Source of the DNA: Helicobacteraceae bacterium
Lineage (GTDB): Bacteria > Campylobacterota > Campylobacteria > Campylobacterales > Sulfurimonadaceae
Length of the DNA stretch: 8,586 bases
Assembly (NCBI GenBank): GCA_027081565.1
Contig: JALWKG010000420.1
Coordinates: 1 to 8,586, forward strand
Direction of reading: 5' to 3'
Made by a program: the position numbers and the translations under genes. Positions 1-5,790 of this stretch are shown here, in pieces. The notes under the pieces were generated by a model. The model ran no database searches and was not told the origin of the DNA. It was given only the letters and a program-made list of their open reading frames with translations. Position 1 is the first letter of the stretch, and every line of letters starts with the position of its first letter.

Positions 1-134
1 AACAAGATATCTTTACACTGATCACCTTGGGCAAAAAGCTCCATACCTTTGGGCATCTTCACCTCTTTGGCATGTGCAAGCAGTAGGGTCTGTGCTTCGT
101 TTGAAAGCTCTTCAAAAAATGGAAATTCGTTCAT
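1..134 (-). CDS. Crp/Fnr-family transcriptional regulator, N-terminal part only
   Basis: The minus-strand frame opens with ATG at 134-132 and stays open to the window edge (44 codons), so only the N-terminus is visible. An AAAGG ribosome-binding site lies a few bases upstream. The translation begins MNEFPFFEELSNEAQ and continues with a PKGMELFAQGDQC stretch. This is the usual start of the cyclic-nucleotide-binding-type sensor domain of Crp/Fnr regulators: F..L....., then a PKG turn, then QGD before the next strand. The start is short and has a single Cys (C40), so the N-terminal cysteine cluster of Fe-S FNR proteins is not seen. The helix-turn-helix lies outside the window, so the DNA target and ligand cannot be judged. 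The gene is divergent from the dapC-ligA cluster and shares its upstream region. Family assignment is fairly secure; subclass is unknown. Confidence 0.8.
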   Translation of the reverse strand, partial: MNEFPFFEELSNEAQTLLLAHAKEVKMPKGMELFAQGDQCKDIL

Positions 135-154
135 CTTTTACCTTTAAGTGTTAC

Positions 155-172
155 TTGACAAGAGTATATCAA
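155..172. promoter_or_regulatory. Inverted repeat TTGA-N10-TCAA over the regulator promoter
   Basis: TTGA at 155-158 and TCAA at 169-172 form a short dyad. It covers the likely -10 element and transcription start of the minus-strand Crp/Fnr gene. The half sites resemble FNR/CRP-type half sites (TTGAT/ATCAA), but the spacing (10 nt between TTGA and TCAA) is wider than the 6 nt of the classical FNR box. It could be an autoregulatory operator, or chance in AT-rich DNA. Confidence 0.22.
163..171 (-). promoter_or_regulatory. Extended -10 promoter for the Crp/Fnr gene
   Basis: Read on the minus strand, 171-163 gives TGA followed by TATACT, an extended -10 (TGn-TATAAT-like). It would start transcription near 156, leaving a leader of about 22 nt before the ATG at 134. 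No convincing -35 hexamer is present, which is common for sigma-70 promoters in Campylobacterota. Confidence 0.5.
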
Positions 173-230
173 AAAGGAGTAAAAAGCGTAGGTCTAACGC
201 AGTGATATCGTTGCTATAGGAAAAAAAAGG

Positions 231-236
231 TATAAT
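231..236 (+). promoter_or_regulatory. Consensus -10 (TATAAT) for the dapC-ligA operon
   Basis: A perfect TATAAT at 231-236 is preceded by an eight-A run (221-228). It is the best promoter candidate before the rightward genes. The predicted start is near 243, giving a leader of about 66 nt. A TTGCTA at 211-216 resembles a -35, but its 14-nt spacer is too short. Campylobacterota promoters often rely on the -10 and upstream AT-rich DNA instead. Confidence 0.6.
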
Positions 237-253
237 CGCGATAACTATAGCGT

Positions 254-276
254 ATAAGGGCACTTTGTGCCCTTAT
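254..276 (+). repeat. Perfect 10-bp hairpin in the operon leader
   Basis: The arms ATAAGGGCAC (254-263) and GTGCCCTTAT (267-276) are exact reverse complements separated by TTT. The element lies between the predicted transcription start (about 243) and the ATG at 309, so it would fold near the 5' end of the operon mRNA. It is followed by TATAACGG rather than a T-run, and on the other strand it is not followed directly by a T-run either. A standard intrinsic terminator is therefore unlikely. Possible roles are a 5' stabilising stem, an attenuator-like element, or a DNA operator for a dimeric repressor. Confidence 0.6.
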
Positions 277-308
277 TATAACGGCTAAAATTATTTGATT
301 GAGCAAAC

Positions 309-1457
309 ATGACTTTTGAACCCTATCCCTTTGAAAAACTGAACACATTATTGGCAGATGTGATGCCAAACCCTGAGTTGGAACCGATGATCTTGACCAT
401 AGGTGAGCCTCAGTTTGAGACACCTGACTTTATTCAAAAAGCTTTAAAAGAGAGTACGCCATTACTTAAAAAGTATCCTAAGACAGCAGGTGAGTCTTAC
501 CTAAAAGAGGCGATGCTCTCTTTTGTAGCAAAACGTTTCAGTGTCGACTTGAAGCCTGCTGAACTGGTACCTTCTTTTGGTACCAGAGAAGTACTTTTTA
601 ACTTTCCACAATACCTGTTGTTTGACAAAAAAGATCCACAGATCGCCTTTACCAACCCCTTTTATCAGATCTATGAGGGTGCAGCAGTCGCGAGTCGTGC
701 CAAGATGCACTTTTTAAATCTTACAGAGGCCAATAATTATAAACCAGAGATGGATGAATCAGTGTTAAAAGAGAGTGACCTTGTTATTTTGAACTTTCCA
801 AACAACCCAACAGCTTCATGCCTGAGCTTAGATGAACTTGGTGCATGGGTGACGTTGGCGTTAAAACATGACTTTGTCTTGCTTAATGATGAGTGCTACT
901 CTGAGATCTATACAGACGCTCCGGTACCTTCTCTTTTAGAAGCCTCAAAACATGTTGGCAATGATAGTTTTAAAAATGTCTTGGTCATTAACTCTATCTC
1001 TAAACGCTCTTCTGCACCGGGACTTAGAAGTGGGTTTATAGCAGGTGATGCAGAGATTTTAAGAGGGTACAGTCAGTACCGCACCTATGTGGGTGCGGCC
1101 TCTCCTTTACCACTGCAGGCGGCAGCAGCAGCAGCCTGGAGTGATGAAGCACATGTCGCAGCTTCTCGTGAGGTATACAAGGCGAACTTTAAATTGGCAG
1201 AAGAGATCTTGGGTGTTAAGATGCCAGAGGCGACTTTTTATCTCTGGATTAAAGTAGACAATGCCATAGAGATGACCAAGACCCTCTACCGAGATCATGG
1301 GGTCAAGGTACTCCCTGGTGAATATTTGGCGAGAACGGATGCACATGGTGAAAATCCGGGCAGGGATTATCTGCGTATTGCTCTGGTAGAAAACGAGATA
1401 AAAACTAAAGAAGCACTGTTAAGAATTAAAAAAGCACTAAACAAGGACGCAAAATGA
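309..1457 (+). CDS. dapC: PLP-dependent aminotransferase, probable N-succinyl-diaminopimelate aminotransferase (DapC)
   Basis: This is a 382-aa fold-type I (class I/II) pyridoxal-phosphate aminotransferase of normal family length. Visible landmarks are the N-terminal IGEPQFETPD (31-40), NFPNNPT with the PLP-contacting Asn166 (162-168), LLNDECYSEIY with Asp194 and Tyr197, SISKRS with the Schiff-base Lys232, GLRSGF with the phosphate-binding Arg240, and YLRIAL with the likely carboxylate-binding Arg356. DapC converts N-succinyl-2-amino-6-oxopimelate plus glutamate to N-succinyl-LL-diaminopimelate plus 2-oxoglutarate, in lysine and peptidoglycan biosynthesis. The specific substrate is inferred: the equivalent H. 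pylori gene (HP0624, beside murC and, as I recall, near dapD) has also been labelled an aspartate aminotransferase. The neighbouring murC fits a cell-wall role. The ribosome-binding site is weak (GAG at 301-303), but no better start exists and the GEP motif is at the expected distance from this ATG. A four-GCA run encodes part of Ala271-276. Confidence 0.85.
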   Translation: MTFEPYPFEKLNTLLADVMPNPELEPMILTIGEPQFETPDFIQKALKESTPLLKKYPKTAGESYLKEAMLSFVAKRFSVDLKPAELVPSFGTREVLFNFPQYLLFDKKDPQIAFTNPFYQIYEGAAVASRAKMHFLNLTEANNYKPEMDESVLKESDLVILNFPNNPTASCLSLDELGAWVTLALKHDFVLLNDECYSEIYTDAPVPSLLEASKHVGNDSFKNVLVINSISKRSSAPGLRSGFIAGDAEILRGYSQYRTYVGAASPLPLQAAAAAAWSDEAHVAASREVYKANFKLAEEILGVKMPEATFYLWIKVDNAIEMTKTLYRDHGVKVLPGEYLARTDAHGENPGRDYLRIALVENEIKTKEALLRIKKALNKDAK

Positions 1458-1948
1458 GTGAAGCACTAAAAGAGAAGGTTTTAAAAGCACAGGCAGAGGG
1501 AAGCATCGCCGGACTCTATGTACTTGAAGGTGAAGCCCAGGAGACACTGATTGAAGAGCGTGACCTGATCGCTTTTTATGCCAACATTTTGGACTTGGCT
1601 CTTGAAAATCTGACCAATACACTCGAAGCGGCACGTACTATGGAGATGAGTGAGGTCGAGGACTTTGCAACACTGCGTGCACTTTATGAATACGCTATGG
1701 AACACTACAGCGCCGGTAAGCACCGTGATGCTTCAGCACTTTTTGAGATCTTGGCAGGCCTCACAGAAGATGAACGTTTCAAAACGGCGATGAATGCCCA
1801 TAAGATCGGTGCAGATGCGGGAATCAGCCTTGACATGTTCATCGCAACTATTGGTGATGTTGATGCGACACAGGCAGCTGGAACATTTTATATTTCAGAA
1901 TTCAGGCCTGAAGCCAAGGCTGCAATGGAACGAGGCAGCGCGTCGTGA
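1454..1948 (+). CDS. Uncharacterised 164-aa protein with a TPR-like (SycD/LcrH-like) motif
   Basis: I do not recognise a named family. The protein is acidic, probably all-helical and cytoplasmic: no signal peptide or membrane segment is seen. Residues about 75-107 match one tetratricopeptide repeat (L78, A81, Y85, G88, DA at 92-93, F97, L100). A second, weaker helical pair follows (about 109-141), then FYISEF and a helix to the C-terminus. The arrangement recalls the central part of SycD/LcrH-type chaperones, which have similar length, but this is a resemblance by eye only and no secretion genes are nearby. The start is the ATG of an ATGA overlap with dapC. The stop overlaps the GTG of murC, so it is probably translated together with both. 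The ORF itself is very likely real: it is bounded by two coupling overlaps and has codon use like its neighbours. The H. pylori cluster, as I remember it, has no gene in this slot. A protein-protein interaction role is plausible; function is unknown. Confidence 0.75.
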   Translation: MSEALKEKVLKAQAEGSIAGLYVLEGEAQETLIEERDLIAFYANILDLALENLTNTLEAARTMEMSEVEDFATLRALYEYAMEHYSAGKHRDASALFEILAGLTEDERFKTAMNAHKIGADAGISLDMFIATIGDVDATQAAGTFYISEFRPEAKAAMERGSAS

Positions 1949-3252
1949 AGATCCACTTCATAGGGATAGGTGGTATCGGTATCTCCGGTTTGGCACAGTA
2001 TATGCACTTTAAAGGTCATGAGATCACCGGTTCAGATGTTACAGACTCCAAAATTGTAAAAACCCTTCAAAGCAAGGGTATTGAGGTGACCATACCTCAT
2101 AACAAAAAAGCCATTACAGACCAGGATCTGGTGATCCATTCTGCCATTATACGTGCCAATAATCCTGAAGTGGTAGCGGCTAAAGAGGCGGGCATAAAAG
2201 TACTGGCACGTCGTGAAGCTCTGCTTGACCTACTCCATGAGCAGAAGGTCTATGCAGTGGCGGGTGCCCATGGTAAAAGTACCACATCAGCCATCCTTGC
2301 TGCCATTATGGAAGGTTCAGCGATCATAGGTGCTGAGTCTAAAGGTTTTAACTCCAATGTTCGTTACGACGATCAGTGTGAACAACTTATCTTTGAGGCA
2401 GATGAAAGTGATGGCAGTTTTTTAAACTCCAACCCCTATTGTGCGATCGTTATCAATGCAGAACCTGAGCATATGGAGTATTATAAATATGATTATGAGC
2501 TCTTTTATAACTCTTATCGTAAATTCATTACCTCTGCAAAATTACGGGTACTTAATGCTGAAGATGAGTTTTTAGGTACTATAGAAGATGAGGCCATCCG
2601 TCTCTATCCGAGTAAAGATATCAGTGATGTCAAATACATCTTGATCGATGATGAACCTTTTACCTCTTTTACACTTAAAGAGCATGGCAGTTTCAGTGTA
2701 TGGGGCTTTGGTTTTCATATTGCAGTAGATGCTTCTTTAGCTATTTTAGCGGCTCTTGAGAGTATGGATGTTGAGACGATTCGTATCAAACTTTTACACT
2801 TTAAAGGGATCAAAAAACGTTTTGACATCGTCTCTAAAGGCGAAAAAAGTATTATCATTGATGATTACGGACACCATCCTACAGAGATAGAAGCGACTAT
2901 GAACTCTGTTAAAGAGTATGCAAAACTTAAAAATATAAAGCAGATCACAGCCATATGGCAACCCCATAAATATTCACGAACCATAGACAATCTGGAGGCA
3001 TTTACCAAATGTTTCGAGGGGGCAGACCGCTTGATCATCCTGCCTGTCTGGGCAGCGAGTGAGTCGGAGCAGTTTATAGACTTTAGAAATGAGTTTAGTG
3101 CTTATGAACTGAGTATGATGGATTATGTCAAACGTGAAGGTGAGACACTAAACCTGGTCAAGCATGATGAGGTCATAGAGACATTGGACACGGGGATCAT
3201 CGTCGGTTTTGGTGCGGGTGATATCACCTATCAGATGCGAGGAGAGAAGTAG
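1945..3252 (+). CDS. murC: UDP-N-acetylmuramate--L-alanine ligase (MurC)
   Basis: This 435-aa cytoplasmic Mur ligase joins L-alanine to UDP-MurNAc with ATP, the first peptide step of peptidoglycan synthesis. The N-terminal UDP-binding motif HFIGIGGIGISGLA (4-17) is the MurC signature and excludes Mpl. The ATP loop is AGAHGKSTT (106-114), with Ser where Thr is more usual. EADESDGSF (151-159), NAEPEHMEYY (171-180), KGIKKRFD (287-294), DDYGHHPTEIEAT (306-318), QPHKYSRT (339-346) and GAGDI (423-427) follow in the expected order, so all three Mur domains are present. It is slightly short for the family (usually about 450-490 aa). The segment normally reading H-N-x-x-N is H258-I-A-V-D262. The start is GTG at 1945, overlapping the previous stop (GTGA), with GAGG at 1932-1935 as ribosome-binding site. 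It starts right at the conserved first beta strand, so a later start is excluded. Confidence 0.95.
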   Translation: MKIHFIGIGGIGISGLAQYMHFKGHEITGSDVTDSKIVKTLQSKGIEVTIPHNKKAITDQDLVIHSAIIRANNPEVVAAKEAGIKVLARREALLDLLHEQKVYAVAGAHGKSTTSAILAAIMEGSAIIGAESKGFNSNVRYDDQCEQLIFEADESDGSFLNSNPYCAIVINAEPEHMEYYKYDYELFYNSYRKFITSAKLRVLNAEDEFLGTIEDEAIRLYPSKDISDVKYILIDDEPFTSFTLKEHGSFSVWGFGFHIAVDASLAILAALESMDVETIRIKLLHFKGIKKRFDIVSKGEKSIIIDDYGHHPTEIEATMNSVKEYAKLKNIKQITAIWQPHKYSRTIDNLEAFTKCFEGADRLIILPVWAASESEQFIDFRNEFSAYELSMMDYVKREGETLNLVKHDEVIETLDTGIIVGFGAGDITYQMRGEK

Positions 3253-3581
3253 TGGCTTATCTCTACGGACTCATCATTGTTGGACTCTTTTTTGGAGTGA
3301 TGCATTTTTTTACGGAGTTAAACCTCTCACAAAAACTGCAAGCCTCTTTACTTGTCGTAGTGATTGTGAGTGGTGCCATCTTCTATAACCACCTTCAACA
3401 AGAGCGTGCAGCACATTTGCGTCAGATACTTTTAGATTTTGAGCAAGGTAAAGATGTACATTGTCAAAGTTTTACGGTCAACAACAAAACATTTACGCTG
3501 AGTATTGGGACGCAGACCTTTATAGCTAACAAAGAGAGTAAAAATGTGGGTGTTATGCTTGCTGCAAGTGAGTGTGAATGA
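3252..3581 (+). CDS. Small two-helix membrane protein with paired cysteines
   Basis: This 109-aa protein has two hydrophobic helices, about residues 4-20 and 31-46, joined by a short loop. A charged helix (about 47-64) and a small beta-rich tail (66-109) follow. The tail contains Cys71 and Cys108, one at each end, with a GT..F element (86-90) between them. If the tail is periplasmic these could form a disulfide; topology is not certain from charge alone. The start is GTG at 3252, overlapping the murC stop by one base (TAGTG). A strong AGGAGAG ribosome-binding site (3240-3246) lies 5 nt upstream. A small membrane protein occupies the same slot between murC and mutS2 in H. pylori (HP0622) and C. 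jejuni (Cj1053c), as I recall, so this is a conserved Campylobacterota gene of unknown function. A link to cell-envelope synthesis through MurC is inference. Confidence 0.85.
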   Translation: MAYLYGLIIVGLFFGVMHFFTELNLSQKLQASLLVVVIVSGAIFYNHLQQERAAHLRQILLDFEQGKDVHCQSFTVNNKTFTLSIGTQTFIANKESKNVGVMLAASECE

Positions 3582-5782
3582 GTCTAAATAGCTTAATAGA
3601 GAGACTGGACCTTAGTGGCCATATCGACTCTTTTAACAGCTTCTTTAGTCGTGAAAAACCACTTTTTATAGAGGGTGATCAAGAGCGTCATCACAGCTAT
3701 ATCCAGGCATTGGACAAACTTACATTTAATTCACCTCCAAGGGTAGGCCCTTTCAGACCCATTACGTCGCATCTTAAAAAACAGGGTGTTCTACGCTTTG
3801 AGCAGATCTTTGAGGTCATTAAAGTGGTACGCTATTTTCATACCCTTAAAAACAGTGCTTTTGAAGGTATTATCGGGGAGTGGATGCATAAGATCATCAT
3901 CCCTGAACGTTTCAGTGAAGAGGTCGCTTCGTACTTTGACTTGGAGGGACGTTTTAACGAGGAGTTGGATGAAGAGCTTTTTGGCCTTTCTCAGCGTATC
4001 AAGGTGATTAAGTCAGACATTAATGCTTCGATGAAACGTACTCTTTACAGCTCTAAGATCACACCTTACCTTGTAGATACTCAAGTCCATTACATCAATG
4101 ATGAAGAGTGTCTGTTGATGCGTGGCGGCTTTAACCATGTCTTAAAGGGACAGGTCGTAGGACGTACAAGTGGTGGTTTTTTCTATGTAGTCCCTGACAG
4201 CCTCTCCAAAAACCGTGATCAGATCCGTAGCATAGAGACCATGCGTGAGGTGAAATTTTATGAGTATGCCAAACAGTTCTCCAAAGTACTTTCTGAACTG
4301 CTCCCTTTTATAAACTTTATAGACAAAGAGTTTGAAAGGTTTGACCACTATCAAGCGAGAGTACATTTTGCGCGATCTAAAGATTTAGCGATCATTAAAG
4401 CCCAAAGAAACAGGGTCATCAAGTTAGTAGAGTTTGAACATCCTGCACTACATAAACCCAAACCTGTGACTGTAGATTTTAGTAAAAATGTTTTAATGAT
4501 CACCGGTGTCAACGCAGGTGGTAAGACGATGCTGCTTAAAGCGATCTTGTCTGCAGCATTGATGGCAAAGTATCTTATACCGATGAAAGTGAACAGACAT
4601 AAGTCTGTCATCGGGAACTTCAAACGTTTCGAAGCGATTATCGATGATCCTCAAAATGTTAAAAACGACATCTCTACCTTTGCCGGACGTATGCAGCAGT
4701 TCTCGCAGCTTTTTTCGCAACATGACGCGCTTATAGGCGTAGATGAGATCGAACTGGGAACAGACAGTGATGAAGCGGCAGCACTTTTTAAAGTGATCTT
4801 GGATGACCTGATCGCCAAGGGACAGAAGATCGTTGTGACGACCCACCATAAACGTCTGGCTGCTTTGATGGCAGACCGTGACGATGTAGAGTTGATGGCA
4901 GCGATCTATGATGAAGAGAAACGACAACCTACCTATGAGTTTTTACAAGGGATCATTGGTAAGTCTTATGCCTTTGAGACAGCATTACGTTATGGGATCA
5001 TGCACTCTGTAGTGACGCGTGCCGGTGAGGTCTATGGTGAAAACCATGAAAAACTTAACCTGCTGATAGAGCGGGGTGCTGAGTTAGAACGTGACCTTAA
5101 AAAGAAACAGGCGCTTTTGGACGAGAAACTTGCACATGTCTCACAACAAGAGCGTGACTTGCAAGAGCAAAAAGAGGCACTTCGTCTTACTCTAGATACT
5201 GAGCGAAACAAGTTAAAAGAGAGTTATGCCAGCTCTATTTCCAAGGCAAAAGAGGCTGCACGCCAAAGTAACATGAAAAGTGTTCATAAAAAGATGAATG
5301 AAGCCAATGACGCGCTTCCTAAAGAGCAGGTGCCCAAACAAGAGACGGCTTATGAGTTCAAGGTGGGTGACTTTGTGAAGTACCGTAAAAGCAGAGGTAC
5401 TATCATTAACCTCAAAGCTAAAGAGGCTATGATAGAGGTAGAAGGGATGCGTTTACGTGTCAAACGCAGCGAGTTGAAACCTTCAGGTAATCCACCTAAA
5501 AAAAGAGCGAAGACTCAGGTTCATCATAAAATAGAGCGCCGCAGTGGGCTGAAGTTAGACCTTCATGGTCTGCGTGCAGAAGAGGCAGAGGAGAAGATGG
5601 ACAAATTTCTCTCTGATGCGCTTATTGATGGTTGGGATGAAGTGATCATTTATCATGGTATCGGTACAGGAAAACTTTCGTATGCGGTTAAAAACTTTCT
5701 GATCGCCCACCCTAAAGTCAAATCATTTGACGATGCGCCACAACATATGGGTGGTTTTGGCGCCAAAATCGTGCGTCTGTAG
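3578..5782 (+). CDS. mutS2: Endonuclease MutS2 (MutS-family ATPase with Smr nuclease domain)
   Basis: This 734-aa MutS2 is near the family length (about 760-790) and lacks the MutS mismatch-recognition domain. The core and lever region occupies about 1-295. The ATPase has a Walker A ITGVNAGGKT (308-317), an ISTF segment (365-368), Walker B LIGVDEIELGTD (385-396, Asp389/Glu390) and TTHHKRLAAL (421-430). A charged coiled coil follows (about 498-580). A small beta domain FKVGDFVKYRKSRG (594-607) continues to about 635. The C-terminal Smr domain (about 655-734) has LDLHGLRAEEA (660-670) and HGIGTGKL (693-700). Family knowledge: H. pylori MutS2 binds branched and oxidised DNA, restrains homologous recombination and aids oxidative-damage repair, and the Smr domain can cut DNA; MutS2 has also been linked to ribosome rescue in other bacteria. 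Walker A and B deviate from the common GPNTGGKT and DELGxGTD forms but keep the catalytic residues. The start is the ATG of an ATGA overlap with the upstream gene. Confidence 0.95.
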   Translation: MSLNSLIERLDLSGHIDSFNSFFSREKPLFIEGDQERHHSYIQALDKLTFNSPPRVGPFRPITSHLKKQGVLRFEQIFEVIKVVRYFHTLKNSAFEGIIGEWMHKIIIPERFSEEVASYFDLEGRFNEELDEELFGLSQRIKVIKSDINASMKRTLYSSKITPYLVDTQVHYINDEECLLMRGGFNHVLKGQVVGRTSGGFFYVVPDSLSKNRDQIRSIETMREVKFYEYAKQFSKVLSELLPFINFIDKEFERFDHYQARVHFARSKDLAIIKAQRNRVIKLVEFEHPALHKPKPVTVDFSKNVLMITGVNAGGKTMLLKAILSAALMAKYLIPMKVNRHKSVIGNFKRFEAIIDDPQNVKNDISTFAGRMQQFSQLFSQHDALIGVDEIELGTDSDEAAALFKVILDDLIAKGQKIVVTTHHKRLAALMADRDDVELMAAIYDEEKRQPTYEFLQGIIGKSYAFETALRYGIMHSVVTRAGEVYGENHEKLNLLIERGAELERDLKKKQALLDEKLAHVSQQERDLQEQKEALRLTLDTERNKLKESYASSISKAKEAARQSNMKSVHKKMNEANDALPKEQVPKQETAYEFKVGDFVKYRKSRGTIINLKAKEAMIEVEGMRLRVKRSELKPSGNPPKKRAKTQVHHKIERRSGLKLDLHGLRAEEAEEKMDKFLSDALIDGWDEVIIYHGIGTGKLSYAVKNFLIAHPKVKSFDDAPQHMGGFGAKIVRL

Positions 5783-5785
5783 GAG
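5781..5785 (+). promoter_or_regulatory. Ribosome-binding site that sets the response-regulator start
   Basis: AGGAG at 5781-5785 overlaps the mutS2 stop codon (TAG, 5780-5782) and sits 5 nt before ATG at 5791. An in-frame GTG at 5785 shares its first base with this site and has no ribosome-binding site of its own, so the ATG is preferred. Confidence 0.8.
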
Positions 5786-5790
5786 TGACT

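Noticed and set aside
155..160. Perfect TTGACA that could be a -35 box on the plus strand
   Set aside because: At 16-19 nt spacing the following bases (around AGTAAA) make no usable -10, and the TATAAT at 231 is about 70 nt away.
254..276. Hairpin as an intrinsic terminator for either direction
   Set aside because: Neither strand has a T-run directly after the stem, and the element lies inside the presumed leader of the rightward operon and upstream of the minus-strand gene.
275..280. TATAAT on the minus strand as a promoter for the Crp/Fnr gene
   Set aside because: It falls in the arm of the hairpin and would give a leader of about 134 nt. The extended -10 at 163-171 is better placed.
295..308. 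FNR-like half site (TTGAT) just before dapC
   Set aside because: The second half (CAAAC) does not match ATCAA at the right spacing, and the site overlaps the translation start region.
1119..1136. GCA repeat encoding six alanines in the aminotransferase as a possible phase-variable tract
   Set aside because: There are only four GCA units, trinucleotide changes would keep the frame, and alanine-rich sequence is normal at this place in the family.
1794..2012. 72-codon plus-strand open frame across the 164-aa gene/murC junction
   Set aside because: It lies out of frame over two well-supported genes and its translation shows no protein-like pattern.
4493..4927. 144-codon open frame on the minus strand inside mutS2
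   Set aside because: It is antisense to the conserved ATPase core of MutS2, with no ribosome-binding site or recognisable domain; a shadow frame.
5785..5790. GTG at 5785 as the start of the response regulator
   Set aside because: It overlaps the AGGAG ribosome-binding site that is ideally spaced for the ATG at 5791.
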